From Candidatus Stramentimicrobium fermentans (GTDB lineage Bacteria > Atribacterota > Phoenicimicrobiia > Phoenicimicrobiales > Stramentimicrobiaceae), in contig JAAYOB010000017.1 of the NCBI GenBank assembly GCA_012520575.1, positions 1 to 64,000 on the forward strand: 64,000 nt of DNA, given 5' to 3'. This document shows, piece after piece, positions 52,466 to 61,627 of this stretch. Made by a program: the position numbers and the translations under genes. Numbering within the stretch: position 1 is the first letter of the stretch; each line of letters begins with the position of its first letter. Below the pieces are notes generated by a model. That model had not been told where the DNA came from. It saw only the letters and a list, made by a program, of their open reading frames with translations, and did not search any database.

Positions 52466-53761
52466 ATGGGGTTACGGATCAAAGGAGTATTTTTCAACCA
52501 GCATGGTGTTGAATTTCTTATCGGTTATGCCCGAGCAGCGGATATTTTGAAGCAGATTAAGGTAGATGAATGGAGCCCGAAAAATCCATCCGGATATCAG
52601 AGGAGAGTGAACGAAAGAAGAGCAAGGGAGTTTGGGCATTTTATAGCCAAAGAGGGGATTTTCCCTAATGCAGTGATTTTAAATATTAGAGAACAAGACA
52701 AATATAATTTCAGAAAAACTGATGACTCAGAGTACGAAATAGCTGATAGGGTTACGCTTTGGGTTTTAGACGGACAGCACCGCTTAAAGGGATTAGAATA
52801 TATCGGAATAAACCACCCTGCCATCCTCAATATAGATATACCGGTAACTATTATAAACTTAAAATCCCGCAATCCGGAGGAAGCACGGGAAAAAGAGGCA
52901 GCCCAGTTTTTGATAATAAATAAGACCCATAGAGGTTTTCGTACCGATTTAGCCGAGCGTATTTTAATAGAGGCAGAAGAAAAAAGGAAGAAATATGAAC
53001 ATTGCCAAGTGTGTCAGCACCAACTCCTGGAAGAATCGGATTTTTCTGTTGCTTACCACAACCAAGTCGTGACACGTAAAAAAGAGTTCATGGTTCTTTC
53101 CTGCGAAGAGTCTGCTCCTTTCCATGATAGGAAAATTTCTAGATACAATGATACAAAAACTGTACTTCCCAGTAGCCTTAAAAGAGAAATGCGCTGGAAA
53201 CCAAGGGCAGTCCGTATTTCCGACCTTTTGAATGAGCGTTGCGATTCTCCGCTTTTCGGAAAAATGAAATTACCCAATGTTCGTCCTAAAGGGGCTACCT
53301 TTAGTCAGGTTGCTATGGTAAATTCACTGAAAAATATTTTAAATACCGCTCCCTTTGACCAATTAACAGATGAGGAGATAGCATCCATTTTAATTAATTT
53401 TTGGCAGGCGGTAAAAGACCTTTGTCCGCAACCTTTCCGGGAAGTGGAAAAGAAAATGAGGGCTGATGATTATGTGCTGCTCAAAACAACCGGCATTTAT
53501 GTCATTCCTAAGGTTTTAGAAGGATTAAATACATATCTGCCTCGCAGAAACGGCACTTCTTTTTATACTGTGGAAATATTCAGGCGATTTTTGTCACGTG
53601 CCGGCGAGCTGATGCAGCCATACTTCTGGCGAACTTCCGGTTCGGGAACTGCCGGTGCCATGGGTACCGGTCAGAAGAGTTTTTCCAAGATAGCGGAAAT
53701 GATTATCAGCCGCATTATCGGGAGGGGGGATGAGCGAGGAGAGCAAAAGATAATACTTTAG
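52466..53761 (+). CDS. DGQHR-domain (DndB-like) protein
   Basis: A 431-residue DGQHR-domain protein. The naming motif is at residues 102-106 within WVLDGQHRLKGLEY; YQRRVNERRAREFGHFI and QFLIINKTHRGFRTDL are the other family blocks. A cysteine cluster at 180-213 (HCQVCQH ... SCEES) inserted mid-protein looks like a zinc finger. DndB-type proteins regulate DNA phosphorothioation or belong to DNA-modification/defence loci, but no dnd, ssp or restriction genes are here. First gene of a three-gene operon. AAGGAGGT start site. Confidence 0.8.
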   Translation: MGLRIKGVFFNQHGVEFLIGYARAADILKQIKVDEWSPKNPSGYQRRVNERRAREFGHFIAKEGIFPNAVILNIREQDKYNFRKTDDSEYEIADRVTLWVLDGQHRLKGLEYIGINHPAILNIDIPVTIINLKSRNPEEAREKEAAQFLIINKTHRGFRTDLAERILIEAEEKRKKYEHCQVCQHQLLEESDFSVAYHNQVVTRKKEFMVLSCEESAPFHDRKISRYNDTKTVLPSSLKREMRWKPRAVRISDLLNERCDSPLFGKMKLPNVRPKGATFSQVAMVNSLKNILNTAPFDQLTDEEIASILINFWQAVKDLCPQPFREVEKKMRADDYVLLKTTGIYVIPKVLEGLNTYLPRRNGTSFYTVEIFRRFLSRAGELMQPYFWRTSGSGTAGAMGTGQKSFSKIAEMIISRIIGRGDERGEQKIIL

Positions 53762-53794
53762 TATATTTCGTTATTTAGTGAGGAGGAAAGAATA

Positions 53795-54781
53795 ATGAAA
53801 ATTGAAATAAGTAGCTTTATTGCACAAATCCGTTTGGGAGAGGTACAGAGTTTTCAGAATATGCAGGTTATTCCTCTCTTTTCGGACCAAGAAGAAGAGC
53901 TGGTTTATTGGACTTTAAAAGAGGCATTGGATAAAGGATTATTGTTAATACAGGAGGTTAGTTCGGGAGGTTCAGTGCCGGAATTGAAAGTGATTAACCA
54001 GGGAGATATCCCCGTCTTGCTGCTCGATGGAGAGGAAGTGGCCGGGGCAAAACAGAATAGGATATTGAATACTACTATTCTGGTGAAGGAAAAATCTGAA
54101 ATTATTATACCGGTCAGCTGTACTGAACAGGGAAGATGGTCTTACCGCACCAAACATTTTTACGATTCCGGAGTAGTGTCTCCTTCTTTTATGCGGGCGC
54201 AAAAAACTTCAGCTGTCAATGCCTCTCTGGTACAGTACCGGACCTATGATTCTGACCAGGGGGCGGTCTGGAAAGATGTGAGATGCTTAAGCAAGCAAAT
54301 GGAAGTGGAATCACCTACCGGGGCAATGAGGGATGTTTTTGAACAAAAAAGGGATACCTTGGAAGATTATATTAAGGCATTCAATGTAGTACCTTCACAA
54401 AAGGGAATCTTGGTTTTCGTGGACGGCGAAATTGCCGGATGTGATATTTTTTCCCGCACAGATGTTTTTGAGCAAATATTTCCTAAATTGATAAAAAGCT
54501 ATGCCATGGATTCACTGATAGGGGATAGGAGGAAGATTACCGTTTCCAGTAACCCACAGGGGGAAGCCGCACAATTTTTAGAGGAGATAAAGTACTGCGA
54601 AGAAAAGAGATATTTTTCACCGGGATGGGGAGCAGACTATCGTTTTGAAGGTCCGGATAAAGTGGGAACAGCATTAGTAGTGGAAGATCAGGTAATTCAC
54701 ATGGCTGTTTTCAAGACTAAGAAAGAGGAGAAAATCGACCCGATGCCCGGTTACCGAACCAGGAGAGGCCACCGCATTTAA
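53795..54781 (+). CDS. ARPP-1 domain protein
   Basis: A 328-residue soluble protein of the ARPP-1 (ARG and rhodanese-phosphatase-superfamily-associated) type. Diagnostic stretch: PVLLLDGEEVAGAKQNRILN near 66-86, then IIPVSCTEQGRWSY near 108-121; a second half carries GILVFVDGEIAGCDIF. Function of the domain is not established. 33 bp after the DGQHR gene and with AGGAGGAAA before the ATG, so co-transcribed. No signal peptide or membrane helix. Confidence 0.7.
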   Translation: MKIEISSFIAQIRLGEVQSFQNMQVIPLFSDQEEELVYWTLKEALDKGLLLIQEVSSGGSVPELKVINQGDIPVLLLDGEEVAGAKQNRILNTTILVKEKSEIIIPVSCTEQGRWSYRTKHFYDSGVVSPSFMRAQKTSAVNASLVQYRTYDSDQGAVWKDVRCLSKQMEVESPTGAMRDVFEQKRDTLEDYIKAFNVVPSQKGILVFVDGEIAGCDIFSRTDVFEQIFPKLIKSYAMDSLIGDRRKITVSSNPQGEAAQFLEEIKYCEEKRYFSPGWGADYRFEGPDKVGTALVVEDQVIHMAVFKTKKEEKIDPMPGYRTRRGHRI

Positions 54782-54852
54782 CTAAACGGCTTAGCCTAAA
54801 ACAAGTTAATAAAATTATAGGATAAATAATTTTTAAATAAAGGATTAGAAAA

Positions 54853-55458
54853 ATGTCTAAACATAATTACACCGAGATCGTCTGTATCATAGACCGTTCC
54901 GGCTCAATGGGTGCTATTAAAGATGATGCCATTGGAGGGTTCAATAATTTTCTGGAGTCACAGAAGAAATTACCCGGTGAGGCTTCTATCTCTTTAATAC
55001 TTTTTGACCATGAATATCTGATGCCTATTCAGAATACAGATTTAATGTCAGTCGAACCTCTTACCGAAAAGACCTATGTTCCCCGAGGCACAACGGCATT
55101 ATTAGATGCAGTAGGTAAAACCATAAACAATTTATGGAATAGGCTGGCAAATATGACCGAACAGGAACGCCCGGACCGGGTTATCGTCTGCATTCTGACT
55201 GACGGATATGAAAATGCCTCCCATGAGTTCTCACGTTCCAAAATCAAAGAAATGATTGAATACCACCAGGAGAAGTACCAATGGCAATTTCTATTTTTAG
55301 CCGCAAATCAAGATGCCTTTGCCGAAGGTGCAAAAATAGGTATTCCCCGAAGGATGGCATACCAATTCGAATCGACAGAAGAGCTTGCAGCCGAAGCTTA
55401 TGTATGTATGAATAAAGCGGTAGCTAGCATAAGAATGGATGGAAGAGAGAAAGAATAA
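54853..55458 (+). CDS. Von Willebrand factor A domain protein
   Basis: A 201-residue single vWA domain. The MIDAS metal site is complete: Asp14-x-Ser16-x-Ser18 in IDRSGSMG, Thr80 in PRGTTALLDA, and Asp117 in ILTDGYENAS. Cytoplasmic (no signal peptide). Such small vWA proteins commonly act in metal-dependent protein complexes and occur with ternary/TerD-like and conflict systems. Third gene of the DGQHR/ARPP-1 module; 71 bp from the previous stop. Confidence 0.83.
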   Translation: MSKHNYTEIVCIIDRSGSMGAIKDDAIGGFNNFLESQKKLPGEASISLILFDHEYLMPIQNTDLMSVEPLTEKTYVPRGTTALLDAVGKTINNLWNRLANMTEQERPDRVIVCILTDGYENASHEFSRSKIKEMIEYHQEKYQWQFLFLAANQDAFAEGAKIGIPRRMAYQFESTEELAAEAYVCMNKAVASIRMDGREKE

Positions 55459-55581
55459 TAAGAATTAAGCCGCTATAAGGAGCTATACGGTTTTCAATAG
55501 TATTATGAGATTGCAGAAACCATCAAATTTTTCTTATATAGGCAAAGGTAATAGTTCAGAATAAGAGTAATGTTATAAACA

Positions 55582-55643
55582 AACAGGGGTCAGTAATGTG
55601 AGTTAGCCTGAAAGTTGACTAACCACAATTACTGACCCCTGTT
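55582..55643. repeat. 62-bp REP-like compound hairpin
   Basis: A 16-bp perfect outer stem (AACAGGGGTCAGTAAT at 55582-55597, its complement at 55628-55643) encloses a second stem, GTGAGTTAG (55598-55606) with CTAACCAC (55619-55626), with one bulged A. The AGGGGTCAG core is common in REP sequences mobilised by REP-associated tyrosine transposases. Only one copy is in the window. It also could terminate the upstream operon in both directions. The rest of 55459-55771 holds no gene. Confidence 0.6.
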
Positions 55644-55691
55644 ATTTGTGCAGGTGAGATTGTTACTTTTTTATTTTTTAAAATGTTTATA

Positions 55692-55700
55692 TGTTATAAT
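55692..55700 (+). promoter_or_regulatory. Extended -10 promoter of the PEGA gene
   Basis: TGTTATAAT fits the TGn-TATAAT extended -10 form; no good -35 at the expected distance. It lies 72 bp before the GTG start at 55772. Confidence 0.45.
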
Positions 55701-55771
55701 GAATATGAAATAGTATTAGCTAGAAAATGATTCGTCTTCTGAAAGCTTTAAATATACGGAGGTAATCAATA

Positions 55772-56566
55772 GTGAAAAGATATTCTCTTACCAGTAAAAG
55801 TAATTTAGTATTGTTCTTTTTTATTTCGACGGTATTTTTACTCAGCTTTTTAATCTGCGGTATTTCAACTAATGCCCAGCAGATAAAGATTGGCGGACTT
55901 TTTATTGACTCTAACCCAAGAGGTGCCCGGGTTTATCTGGACAATGCCTATAAGGGAGAAACACCTTTAGATTTAAAAAATGTTAATCCCGGCCAATATA
56001 GCATTAGACTTTCTTTGCCCGGTTATCAGGACTGGTCTACTACCGTAATTGCTTTACCGATACTGACCGTAAAAGTTACCGCAGATTTGACACCAAAAGA
56101 GGAAAGAGGACTCGGTTCAATCTCTATTAACTCTAATCCACAGGGAGCCGATGTTTATTTAGACGGAAAGTATGTCGGGTTAACACCTCTTAATTTACAG
56201 AATATCTCTACCGGCAGACATAGAATCGAGCTGTCTTTACCCGATTATGACGAATGGGCAGACGTGATAGAAGTGGCGGCATCTAAAACAGAGAGAGTAT
56301 TTGTTGAATTATTGCCTCAATTAAAGTATGGTTCTCTGTCAATTTATTGCGAACAAGAAGATGCCAAAGTCTTTTTAAACGGTTCTTATCAGGCAGATAC
56401 CAAAGAAGGTCCCACCGTATTGGAGGATTTAGAGGTTGGAGATTATGAGTTGGTGATAATCAAAGAGGAATTCAGAGCATGGGTAGGAGATATGGAGATT
56501 TATCCTGATGAGGTTACCTCAGTTGATATAATAATGACCCCCATCTCCGGCAAGACACTACTATAG
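55772..56566 (+). CDS. Exported protein with three PEGA domains
   Basis: A 264-residue protein: signal peptide or N-terminal anchor 1-35, then three PEGA repeats at about 42-110, 115-185 and 190-262. Each has the pattern G-x-L-x-I-x-S/C-x2-x-A-x-V-x-L-(D/N)-G, as in GARVYLDNAYKGETPLDL and GADVYLDGKYVGLTPLNL; the third is more divergent (EDAKVFLNG). PEGA domains occur in cell-surface and envelope proteins of otherwise unknown role. GTG start after GGAGG. Convergent with the permease gene on the other strand. Confidence 0.85.
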   Translation: MKRYSLTSKSNLVLFFFISTVFLLSFLICGISTNAQQIKIGGLFIDSNPRGARVYLDNAYKGETPLDLKNVNPGQYSIRLSLPGYQDWSTTVIALPILTVKVTADLTPKEERGLGSISINSNPQGADVYLDGKYVGLTPLNLQNISTGRHRIELSLPDYDEWADVIEVAASKTERVFVELLPQLKYGSLSIYCEQEDAKVFLNGSYQADTKEGPTVLEDLEVGDYELVIIKEEFRAWVGDMEIYPDEVTSVDIIMTPISGKTLL

Positions 56567-56664
56567 TTTTTAAAAAATATTTTATTGAAAGGAAAATAAA
56601 GCCAATTTATCTTGATGGGAGCAGACGCCCTAAATCTGTAAAGTTATTACTTTAAAATCAGGGT

Positions 56665-57894
56665 TTAGGTGATTTCTTCTTTTTTGTTGCGTGTTGCCAC
56701 ATCGAATACTACAGCAGCTACCAGAACCAGCGCGCGAACAACATATTGATAGGAAATATCAATACCCATCAAGTTCATACCACTGGTCAGGGACATCATG
56801 ACAAAGGCACCTACAATAGAGCCGCTGATTTTTCCAATGCCGCCGGATGGTGAGGCACCTCCCACAAAAGCTGCGGCAACAGCATCCAGTTCAAATAATG
56901 TTCCGGCTGTGGTTGTAGCTGATTTAAAACGTGATGCATAAAGTATTCCAGATAACGCGGCAAGTATACCCATAGAGCAAAATACAGTATAAGTTATTCT
57001 TTTAACACTGATTCCGGTAAGCTGTGCAGCTTCGGGATTACCACCAACCGCATAGATATGCCGACCTAAATTAGTTCTGTTCATAATAAAATGGTAGAAC
57101 AGAACCACCACTATCACAGTTACTGCCGTCCAGGATAGCCCTCTATAACCTGAAAGTATCCAGGTTATTACGCCTATTAAGGCTGACATGAGAACCAGTT
57201 TTACAATAAAAAGGTGAATAGGGGAGACCTTGAAATTGTGGTAGAGCATCCTATTCCGTCTATTAATTTCGCTTAAAATATAAAAAATGATTACTAAAAT
57301 TCCCAGGAGAAAAGTCAGTTTATGTATTCCCCTTAAAAATCCTACATCGGGAATAAAAGAAAGGTCAGGAATATAACCATTACCAATAGCATTAAAAAAA
57401 TTATTGGTTATAACAATGGTGCCCCGGTGCATGGTTACCAGTTGTAATGCCCCGCGGTAACCTAACCAACCTGCAAGCGTTGCCACAAAAGCCGGGATTT
57501 TCATCTGACCAACCAGAAACCCGGTTAAAAATCCTGCCAGTATTCCTAAAGCGAATATTAAAGCAATGCTAAGAGGTGCCGACCAATGCCAGAATTCCAT
57601 AGCAGTTGCTGCCACCGCTCCTAAGAAACCGGAAAGATAGCCCACTGAAAGGTCAATATGAGAAATAATAATTACCAGGGTCATTCCTATGGCTAATACC
57701 GCAATATAACCGGTCTGGTTTATAAGATTGCTGATGTTTCGGGAGGAAAGGAAGACACCTTTGGTAGTGATAGTAAAGATTATTATAATAACTAAGAGAG
57801 CAATATACATACCCCATTCACGTATGTTTTCCTGCAATATCTTATTGGCACTTTTTATTAAAGCAGTTTCTTCCGGATTATTTATAAGCGGCAT
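56665..57894 (-). CDS. Sugar ABC transporter permease (XylH/GguB-like)
   Basis: A 409-residue membrane protein of the XylH type, longer than RbsC because of an extra segment of about 80 residues in the middle. Motifs: GMTLVIIISHIDLSVGYLSG, FVATLAGWLGYRGALQL, and AVGGNPEAAQLTGI near residue 290; the end has ALVLVAAVVFDVATRN. It forms the channel for the sugar bound by the 58924-60012 product. ATG 57894 is chosen because AAAGAGGT precedes it; an upstream ATG at 57921 overlaps the ATPase stop. Confidence 0.88.
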   Translation of the reverse strand: MPLINNPEETALIKSANKILQENIREWGMYIALLVIIIIFTITTKGVFLSSRNISNLINQTGYIAVLAIGMTLVIIISHIDLSVGYLSGFLGAVAATAMEFWHWSAPLSIALIFALGILAGFLTGFLVGQMKIPAFVATLAGWLGYRGALQLVTMHRGTIVITNNFFNAIGNGYIPDLSFIPDVGFLRGIHKLTFLLGILVIIFYILSEINRRNRMLYHNFKVSPIHLFIVKLVLMSALIGVITWILSGYRGLSWTAVTVIVVVLFYHFIMNRTNLGRHIYAVGGNPEAAQLTGISVKRITYTVFCSMGILAALSGILYASRFKSATTTAGTLFELDAVAAAFVGGASPSGGIGKISGSIVGAFVMMSLTSGMNLMGIDISYQYVVRALVLVAAVVFDVATRNKKEEIT

Positions 57895-57913
57895 AATCCT
57901 TTTTACCTCTTTC

Positions 57914-58684
57914 TTAAGCATAATCGTCTCTTGCACCAATAATATAGGCAACTACGTGTTCGCGAAAGGTGTCGATATCACCGGTCACTCTTGTGTCGCA
58001 AACTTTACGTCCCTGACGCAGTACAATCATACGGTCACTTACCTGATAGATATCTTCGATGCGGTGGCTGATAATAATAATAGAATTGCCCTGTTTCTTT
58101 AGTTCTTTTACTAAATCTAAAACTTTCTTGATAGCAGCAACACTGAGTGCGGCGGTGGGTTCGTCCATTATGGTAACCCGGGCATTAAAAGCAGTAGCCC
58201 GGGCAATTGCTATAGCTTGTCTTTGTCCACCGGAGAGGCTTTCTACTTTTAGACGTACGGAGGCAAGATCGATTTTGAGTCTATCCAGGAGTCGCTCTGT
58301 TTCTCTTTCCATATAGTGTTCATCCAGTATCCCTATATCACCAATCTTAAAATTCATCTTTTCTCTGCCCATAAATACATTAGCGACCACATCCAAGTTA
58401 TTGGCTAATGCCAGGTCTTGGTATAGCATCTCTATTCCATAGTGATGTGCATCACGGGAGCTGGCCATATTTATCTTCTTACCTTCTATAAATATTTCCC
58501 CTTCGTCAGGAATGTAAGCCCCGCTAAGTATTTTCATCAAAGTGGATTTTCCGGCAGCATTATCACCCACCAGTCCCAATATCTCATTATGATGTAATAC
58601 CAAATCCACGCCTTTTAAAGCCTGTACACCGCCAAAATTTTTCTTAATATTACACATCTTCACAACCGGTACTCTGTCTATCAT
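57914..58684 (-). CDS. Sugar ABC transporter ATPase (single-domain XylG-like)
   Basis: A 256-residue ABC ATPase. Walker [10 protein letters not shown], signature [14 protein letters not shown], Walker [13 protein letters not shown] and H-loop ISHRIEDIY are intact. Only one nucleotide-binding domain is present, against two in E. coli XylG, so a homodimer is expected. Lies between the binding-protein and permease genes on the minus strand. Confidence 0.9.
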   Translation of the reverse strand: MIDRVPVVKMCNIKKNFGGVQALKGVDLVLHHNEILGLVGDNAAGKSTLMKILSGAYIPDEGEIFIEGKKINMASSRDAHHYGIEMLYQDLALANNLDVVANVFMGREKMNFKIGDIGILDEHYMERETERLLDRLKIDLASVRLKVESLSGGQRQAIAIARATAFNARVTIMDEPTAALSVAAIKKVLDLVKELKKQGNSIIIISHRIEDIYQVSDRMIVLRQGRKVCDTRVTGDIDTFREHVVAYIIGARDDYA

Positions 58685-58815
58685 TAGTCTTCCCCAGTCT
58701 TCCTCTTGGTATCTTGTTTTGAGAATTTATAGAAACATAAAATTAAATAAAGACTTATGATCTTCAATTCATTTCTAGGCTAGATTTTATTTGCCTTATC
58801 TATCGGCCGTCAGTT

Positions 58816-58868
58816 AAAATGAGCGAAGTGAAACATTTTTAATTTAAAAGCCTCACTCCGCTCATTTT
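58816..58868 (-). terminator. Hairpin between the sugar-binding protein and ATPase genes
   Basis: AAAATGAGCGAAGTGA (58816-58831) pairs with TCACTCCGCTCATTTT (58853-58868) with one mismatch in 16 bp and a 21-nt loop. It occupies the same place as the hairpins in the other four transporter operons. Confidence 0.7.
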
Positions 58869-58923
58869 GTCAATTTAAAACAGGAAAGAACTATTTAATA
58901 TTCTGAATTAGTCCCTGTTTCTT

Positions 58924-60012
58924 CTAATCTAAGCCGGTAAACTCGGAGGCATCCCAGTAACCGGAGTCAATTATTGCTGCCTTAACGTTACCCTTATCTA
59001 CTGAAATAACCTGAGAGGGTTTGGCCGGAACATCTATTCTGCCATTATTGTAGGTATGCGTTGCCTCAGGTACCCCGCCTTCCAGGAAAGTAACTGCTGC
59101 ATCGCTGGCATCTTTTACTAAAGTTCTGACGTCTTTCAAAACTGTCATAGATTGTTTTCCATCGATGATGTACTGTACTGAGGGTATTTCGGCATCCTGA
59201 CCACTGATAACATAGCTCTTTATATCTTTATCATCGGCAAACGCATCTGCAATAGCACGGGAAGTACCATCATTAGGGGCAAGTATAAATACATCACCCT
59301 TGTCTGCCACTTCAGCAACGGTTAAATTTGCTTCAGCTAAATTTTTTGCAGTAGTAAAATCCCATTCAGTGGTAACTTGACCAAGGATATCTCCCATTTC
59401 AGCACGAGTTAATTCAGCTTTACCCTGTAAATCGATGGCTTTGCTGGAATTCTTAATTACAAAAGTACCGTCAGCTATCTTGGGCTGCAGAACATTCCAG
59501 GCACCTTCAAAGAACAGGAAAGAGTTATTATCGGTTGCGGCACCCGCATAGAGATAAAGCGGATTTCCAGTGCCGGAAGCCTTGTCAACGAGATATTGCG
59601 CCTGGGCAGCTCCCACGGCAATGCTGTCAAAGGTTACATAATAATCGACCGATTCGGTTTCCAGAATCAAGCGGTCATAAGAGATAACCTTTAAACCCGC
59701 TTCCCTTGCCTCATCGGCAGAGGCGGCAGCAGCAGTAGCATCATGAGGGCAAATAATTAATATTTTGGCACCTTTGGTAATTAATGCTTCAACATTTTCT
59801 TTTTCTCGGGCAGAAGAACCTTGACTGAAGAGAATTTCGGCACTGTAACCGGCAGTTTTAAGGGCATCATTGAAACGAGCTTCATCTTGTATCCAGCGAG
59901 GCTCATCTTTGGTGGGGAGAACTATACCAACTTCGATGGTTTGGGCAAAGGAATAGCTGATGGCTGTTGCCACAAAAAATAGAACTAAAATCCATACAAT
60001 TGACCTTCTCAT
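58924..60012 (-). CDS. Sugar ABC transporter binding protein (XylF/ChvE-like)
   Basis: A 362-residue Peripla_BP_4 protein. Signal peptide 1-23 (MRRS, hydrophobic core, SYSFAQ). Family segments include GIVLPTKDEPRW, ALITKGAKILIICPHDATA and AGLKVISYDRLI, with AGAATDNNSFLFFEGAW typical of the ChvE/XylF branch, whose members bind xylose, arabinose, galactose or glucose. RBS AAAGGAGTG. A consensus promoter lies 128-156 bp upstream. First gene of a minus-strand three-gene ABC operon. Confidence 0.9.
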   Translation of the reverse strand: MRRSIVWILVLFFVATAISYSFAQTIEVGIVLPTKDEPRWIQDEARFNDALKTAGYSAEILFSQGSSAREKENVEALITKGAKILIICPHDATAAAASADEAREAGLKVISYDRLILETESVDYYVTFDSIAVGAAQAQYLVDKASGTGNPLYLYAGAATDNNSFLFFEGAWNVLQPKIADGTFVIKNSSKAIDLQGKAELTRAEMGDILGQVTTEWDFTTAKNLAEANLTVAEVADKGDVFILAPNDGTSRAIADAFADDKDIKSYVISGQDAEIPSVQYIIDGKQSMTVLKDVRTLVKDASDAAVTFLEGGVPEATHTYNNGRIDVPAKPSQVISVDKGNVKAAIIDSGYWDASEFTGLD

Positions 60013-60077
60013 TATTTTATCACTCCTTTAAAATTTTTAAACTGTGGTTAATAATACTGATATACTTTTATTCTAAT

Positions 60078-60091
60078 GAATCACCGCCTTT
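60078..60091 (-). promoter_or_regulatory. Remote Shine-Dalgarno-like element upstream of the XylF-like gene
   Basis: On the minus strand AAAGGCGGTGATTC matches 11 of 14 bases of the ideal anti-SD complement (TAAGGAGGTGATCC). It is 65 nt from the ATG; a frame from its GTG stops after two further codons, so it does not encode a leader peptide. Confidence 0.4.
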
Positions 60092-60139
60092 CAAGGTTTA
60101 GGTATTTTAAAAGCTTCTGTAAAAGTGAACCCTATTGTT

Positions 60140-60168
60140 ATAATATATTTCTATACTTTTAATGTCAA
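60140..60168 (-). promoter_or_regulatory. Consensus promoter of the XylF-like operon
   Basis: Read on the minus strand: TTGACA (60168-60163), exactly 17 bp, TATTAT (60145-60140). The -35 overlaps the last codons of the oxidoreductase gene, so the ABC operon has its own promoter. Confidence 0.8.
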
Positions 60169-61319
60169 ATTGCTATCCATTTTTCAGAGGATTGATTGCT
60201 CTTTAGAATTGCCTCCACAAAGGCAAGTCCTGCTATCCCTTCTTCTATTCCGGGAAAATTCCAGCCGCTTTCGCCACCGGGACAGGGCTGCTGCTTATTC
60301 CTTAAGCAGTGTATTGCCTTAAAGAAGGAGGAATAGATATTGGCGAAGGCACAGAGAAAGCCCTCCGGGTGTCCGGGAGGGAAGTTTGATGCCTTTCGAG
60401 CATCCTCACTCAATACCGGAACACCCTTTTTAAATATTGTGCTGGTTCCGTCTGAATTCATCATTTCCAATGTTTCTGGAAATTCCTGGTCCCAGGATAA
60501 ACCGGCAATATCTCCATAAATTTTAATACGCAAGGCATTTCCTTCACCGGTAGAAACCTGAGAGGCATGGAGAAGGCCATTAATCCCATTATTAAATTTA
60601 AGGAGTACCGTACCATTATCGTCCAGACAATTTCCCGGAATTGTCGAGTTGAGGTTGGCACATACTTTTTCAGGAACTAAACCGGTAATAGTTTGAACTA
60701 AGTTTAAGGCATGGATTCCGATATCGAGCATAGTACAGGAGGGTCCTGAGATGGCCGGGTCAAGATGCCAGGTTTTAAATTCCTCCGGGTTTTTAATGAG
60801 GGGAGAAAGCCATCCCTGACTGTAACTTACTAAAATATTGATCAAATTTCCTAATTTTCCGGACTTAATCAGATATCTGGCTTGTTTTACCATAGGATAG
60901 CCGGTATACCCATGAGTAAGAGCAAGGACCATTTCGGTCTTTTTCTGGACGTCCTTTATTTCCAGCGCCTCAGCGAGGGATATAGCTATCGGTTTATCAG
61001 CTATTACGTGAAATCCATTTTCCAGAAAAGCTTTTATCATCTTACAATGCAGGTAATTAGGGGTGGCAATTATAACAAAGTCAATTCTCTCTTCAGCGGG
61101 GAGAGTATTTTCTTTTTCAATCATTTCAGTACAATTACAATAGATTCGGCATCGTTCTATTCCCAGTTCCAATCCCCGCTTGATACATCGGTCAGGGTCA
61201 CTGGAAAATACACCGGCTATTATCTCAGCTTCATTATAAAGAGCAGCGGCTGCGTAATGGGCAAAGCCAATAAAGGAATCTTTACCCGCTCCTATTATTC
61301 CTCCCTTTAACTTGTCCAT
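60165..61319 (-). CDS. Gfo/Idh/MocA family oxidoreductase
   Basis: A 384-residue NAD(P)-dependent oxidoreductase. Rossmann motif GIIGAGKDSFIGFAHYAAA at the N-terminus, FVIIATPNYLHCKMIKAFL, the catalytic-region Lys in VIADKPIAISLAEA, and MLDIGIHALNLVQ with the conserved Asp/His of the C-terminal domain. It would oxidise an inositol, sugar or sugar acid imported by the adjacent ABC system. ATG 61319 is preferred over the in-frame TTG at 61346. Confidence 0.85.
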   Translation of the reverse strand: MDKLKGGIIGAGKDSFIGFAHYAAAALYNEAEIIAGVFSSDPDRCIKRGLELGIERCRIYCNCTEMIEKENTLPAEERIDFVIIATPNYLHCKMIKAFLENGFHVIADKPIAISLAEALEIKDVQKKTEMVLALTHGYTGYPMVKQARYLIKSGKLGNLINILVSYSQGWLSPLIKNPEEFKTWHLDPAISGPSCTMLDIGIHALNLVQTITGLVPEKVCANLNSTIPGNCLDDNGTVLLKFNNGINGLLHASQVSTGEGNALRIKIYGDIAGLSWDQEFPETLEMMNSDGTSTIFKKGVPVLSEDARKASNFPPGHPEGFLCAFANIYSSFFKAIHCLRNKQQPCPGGESGWNFPGIEEGIAGLAFVEAILKSNQSSEKWIAI

Positions 61320-61627
61320 AAGGAACTGCCTAAATTTAATTGCCAATTTTTAACAGTTTGAACAATTCTTTGACCAACAAATGGCTCTCTTTTTATTTTA
61401 GCACAAAAATAATTCTTTTTCTATAAGGCTGCCTTACGCTTTATGATATGTTGTTAAAAAATCCGCCTTCAGAGTAATATAAATAAAGTCATAGAAAAAA
61501 TATTCCATTTATTTTATATTATATTATGAATAAAAAAACAATTTTTTTGTATAATTAGATTTGTTATTATCATTAAAATTGTGCAAAATAGACAGACATA
61601 CAGACACAGAAATGGGAGTCCTCAAGA
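61320..61627 (+). other. Divergent intergenic region
   Basis: Separates the minus-strand oxidoreductase from the plus-strand exporter. AT-rich. A TATAAT at 61550-61555 could serve the exporter gene, with a poor -35. No gene or repeat recognised. Confidence 0.4.
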
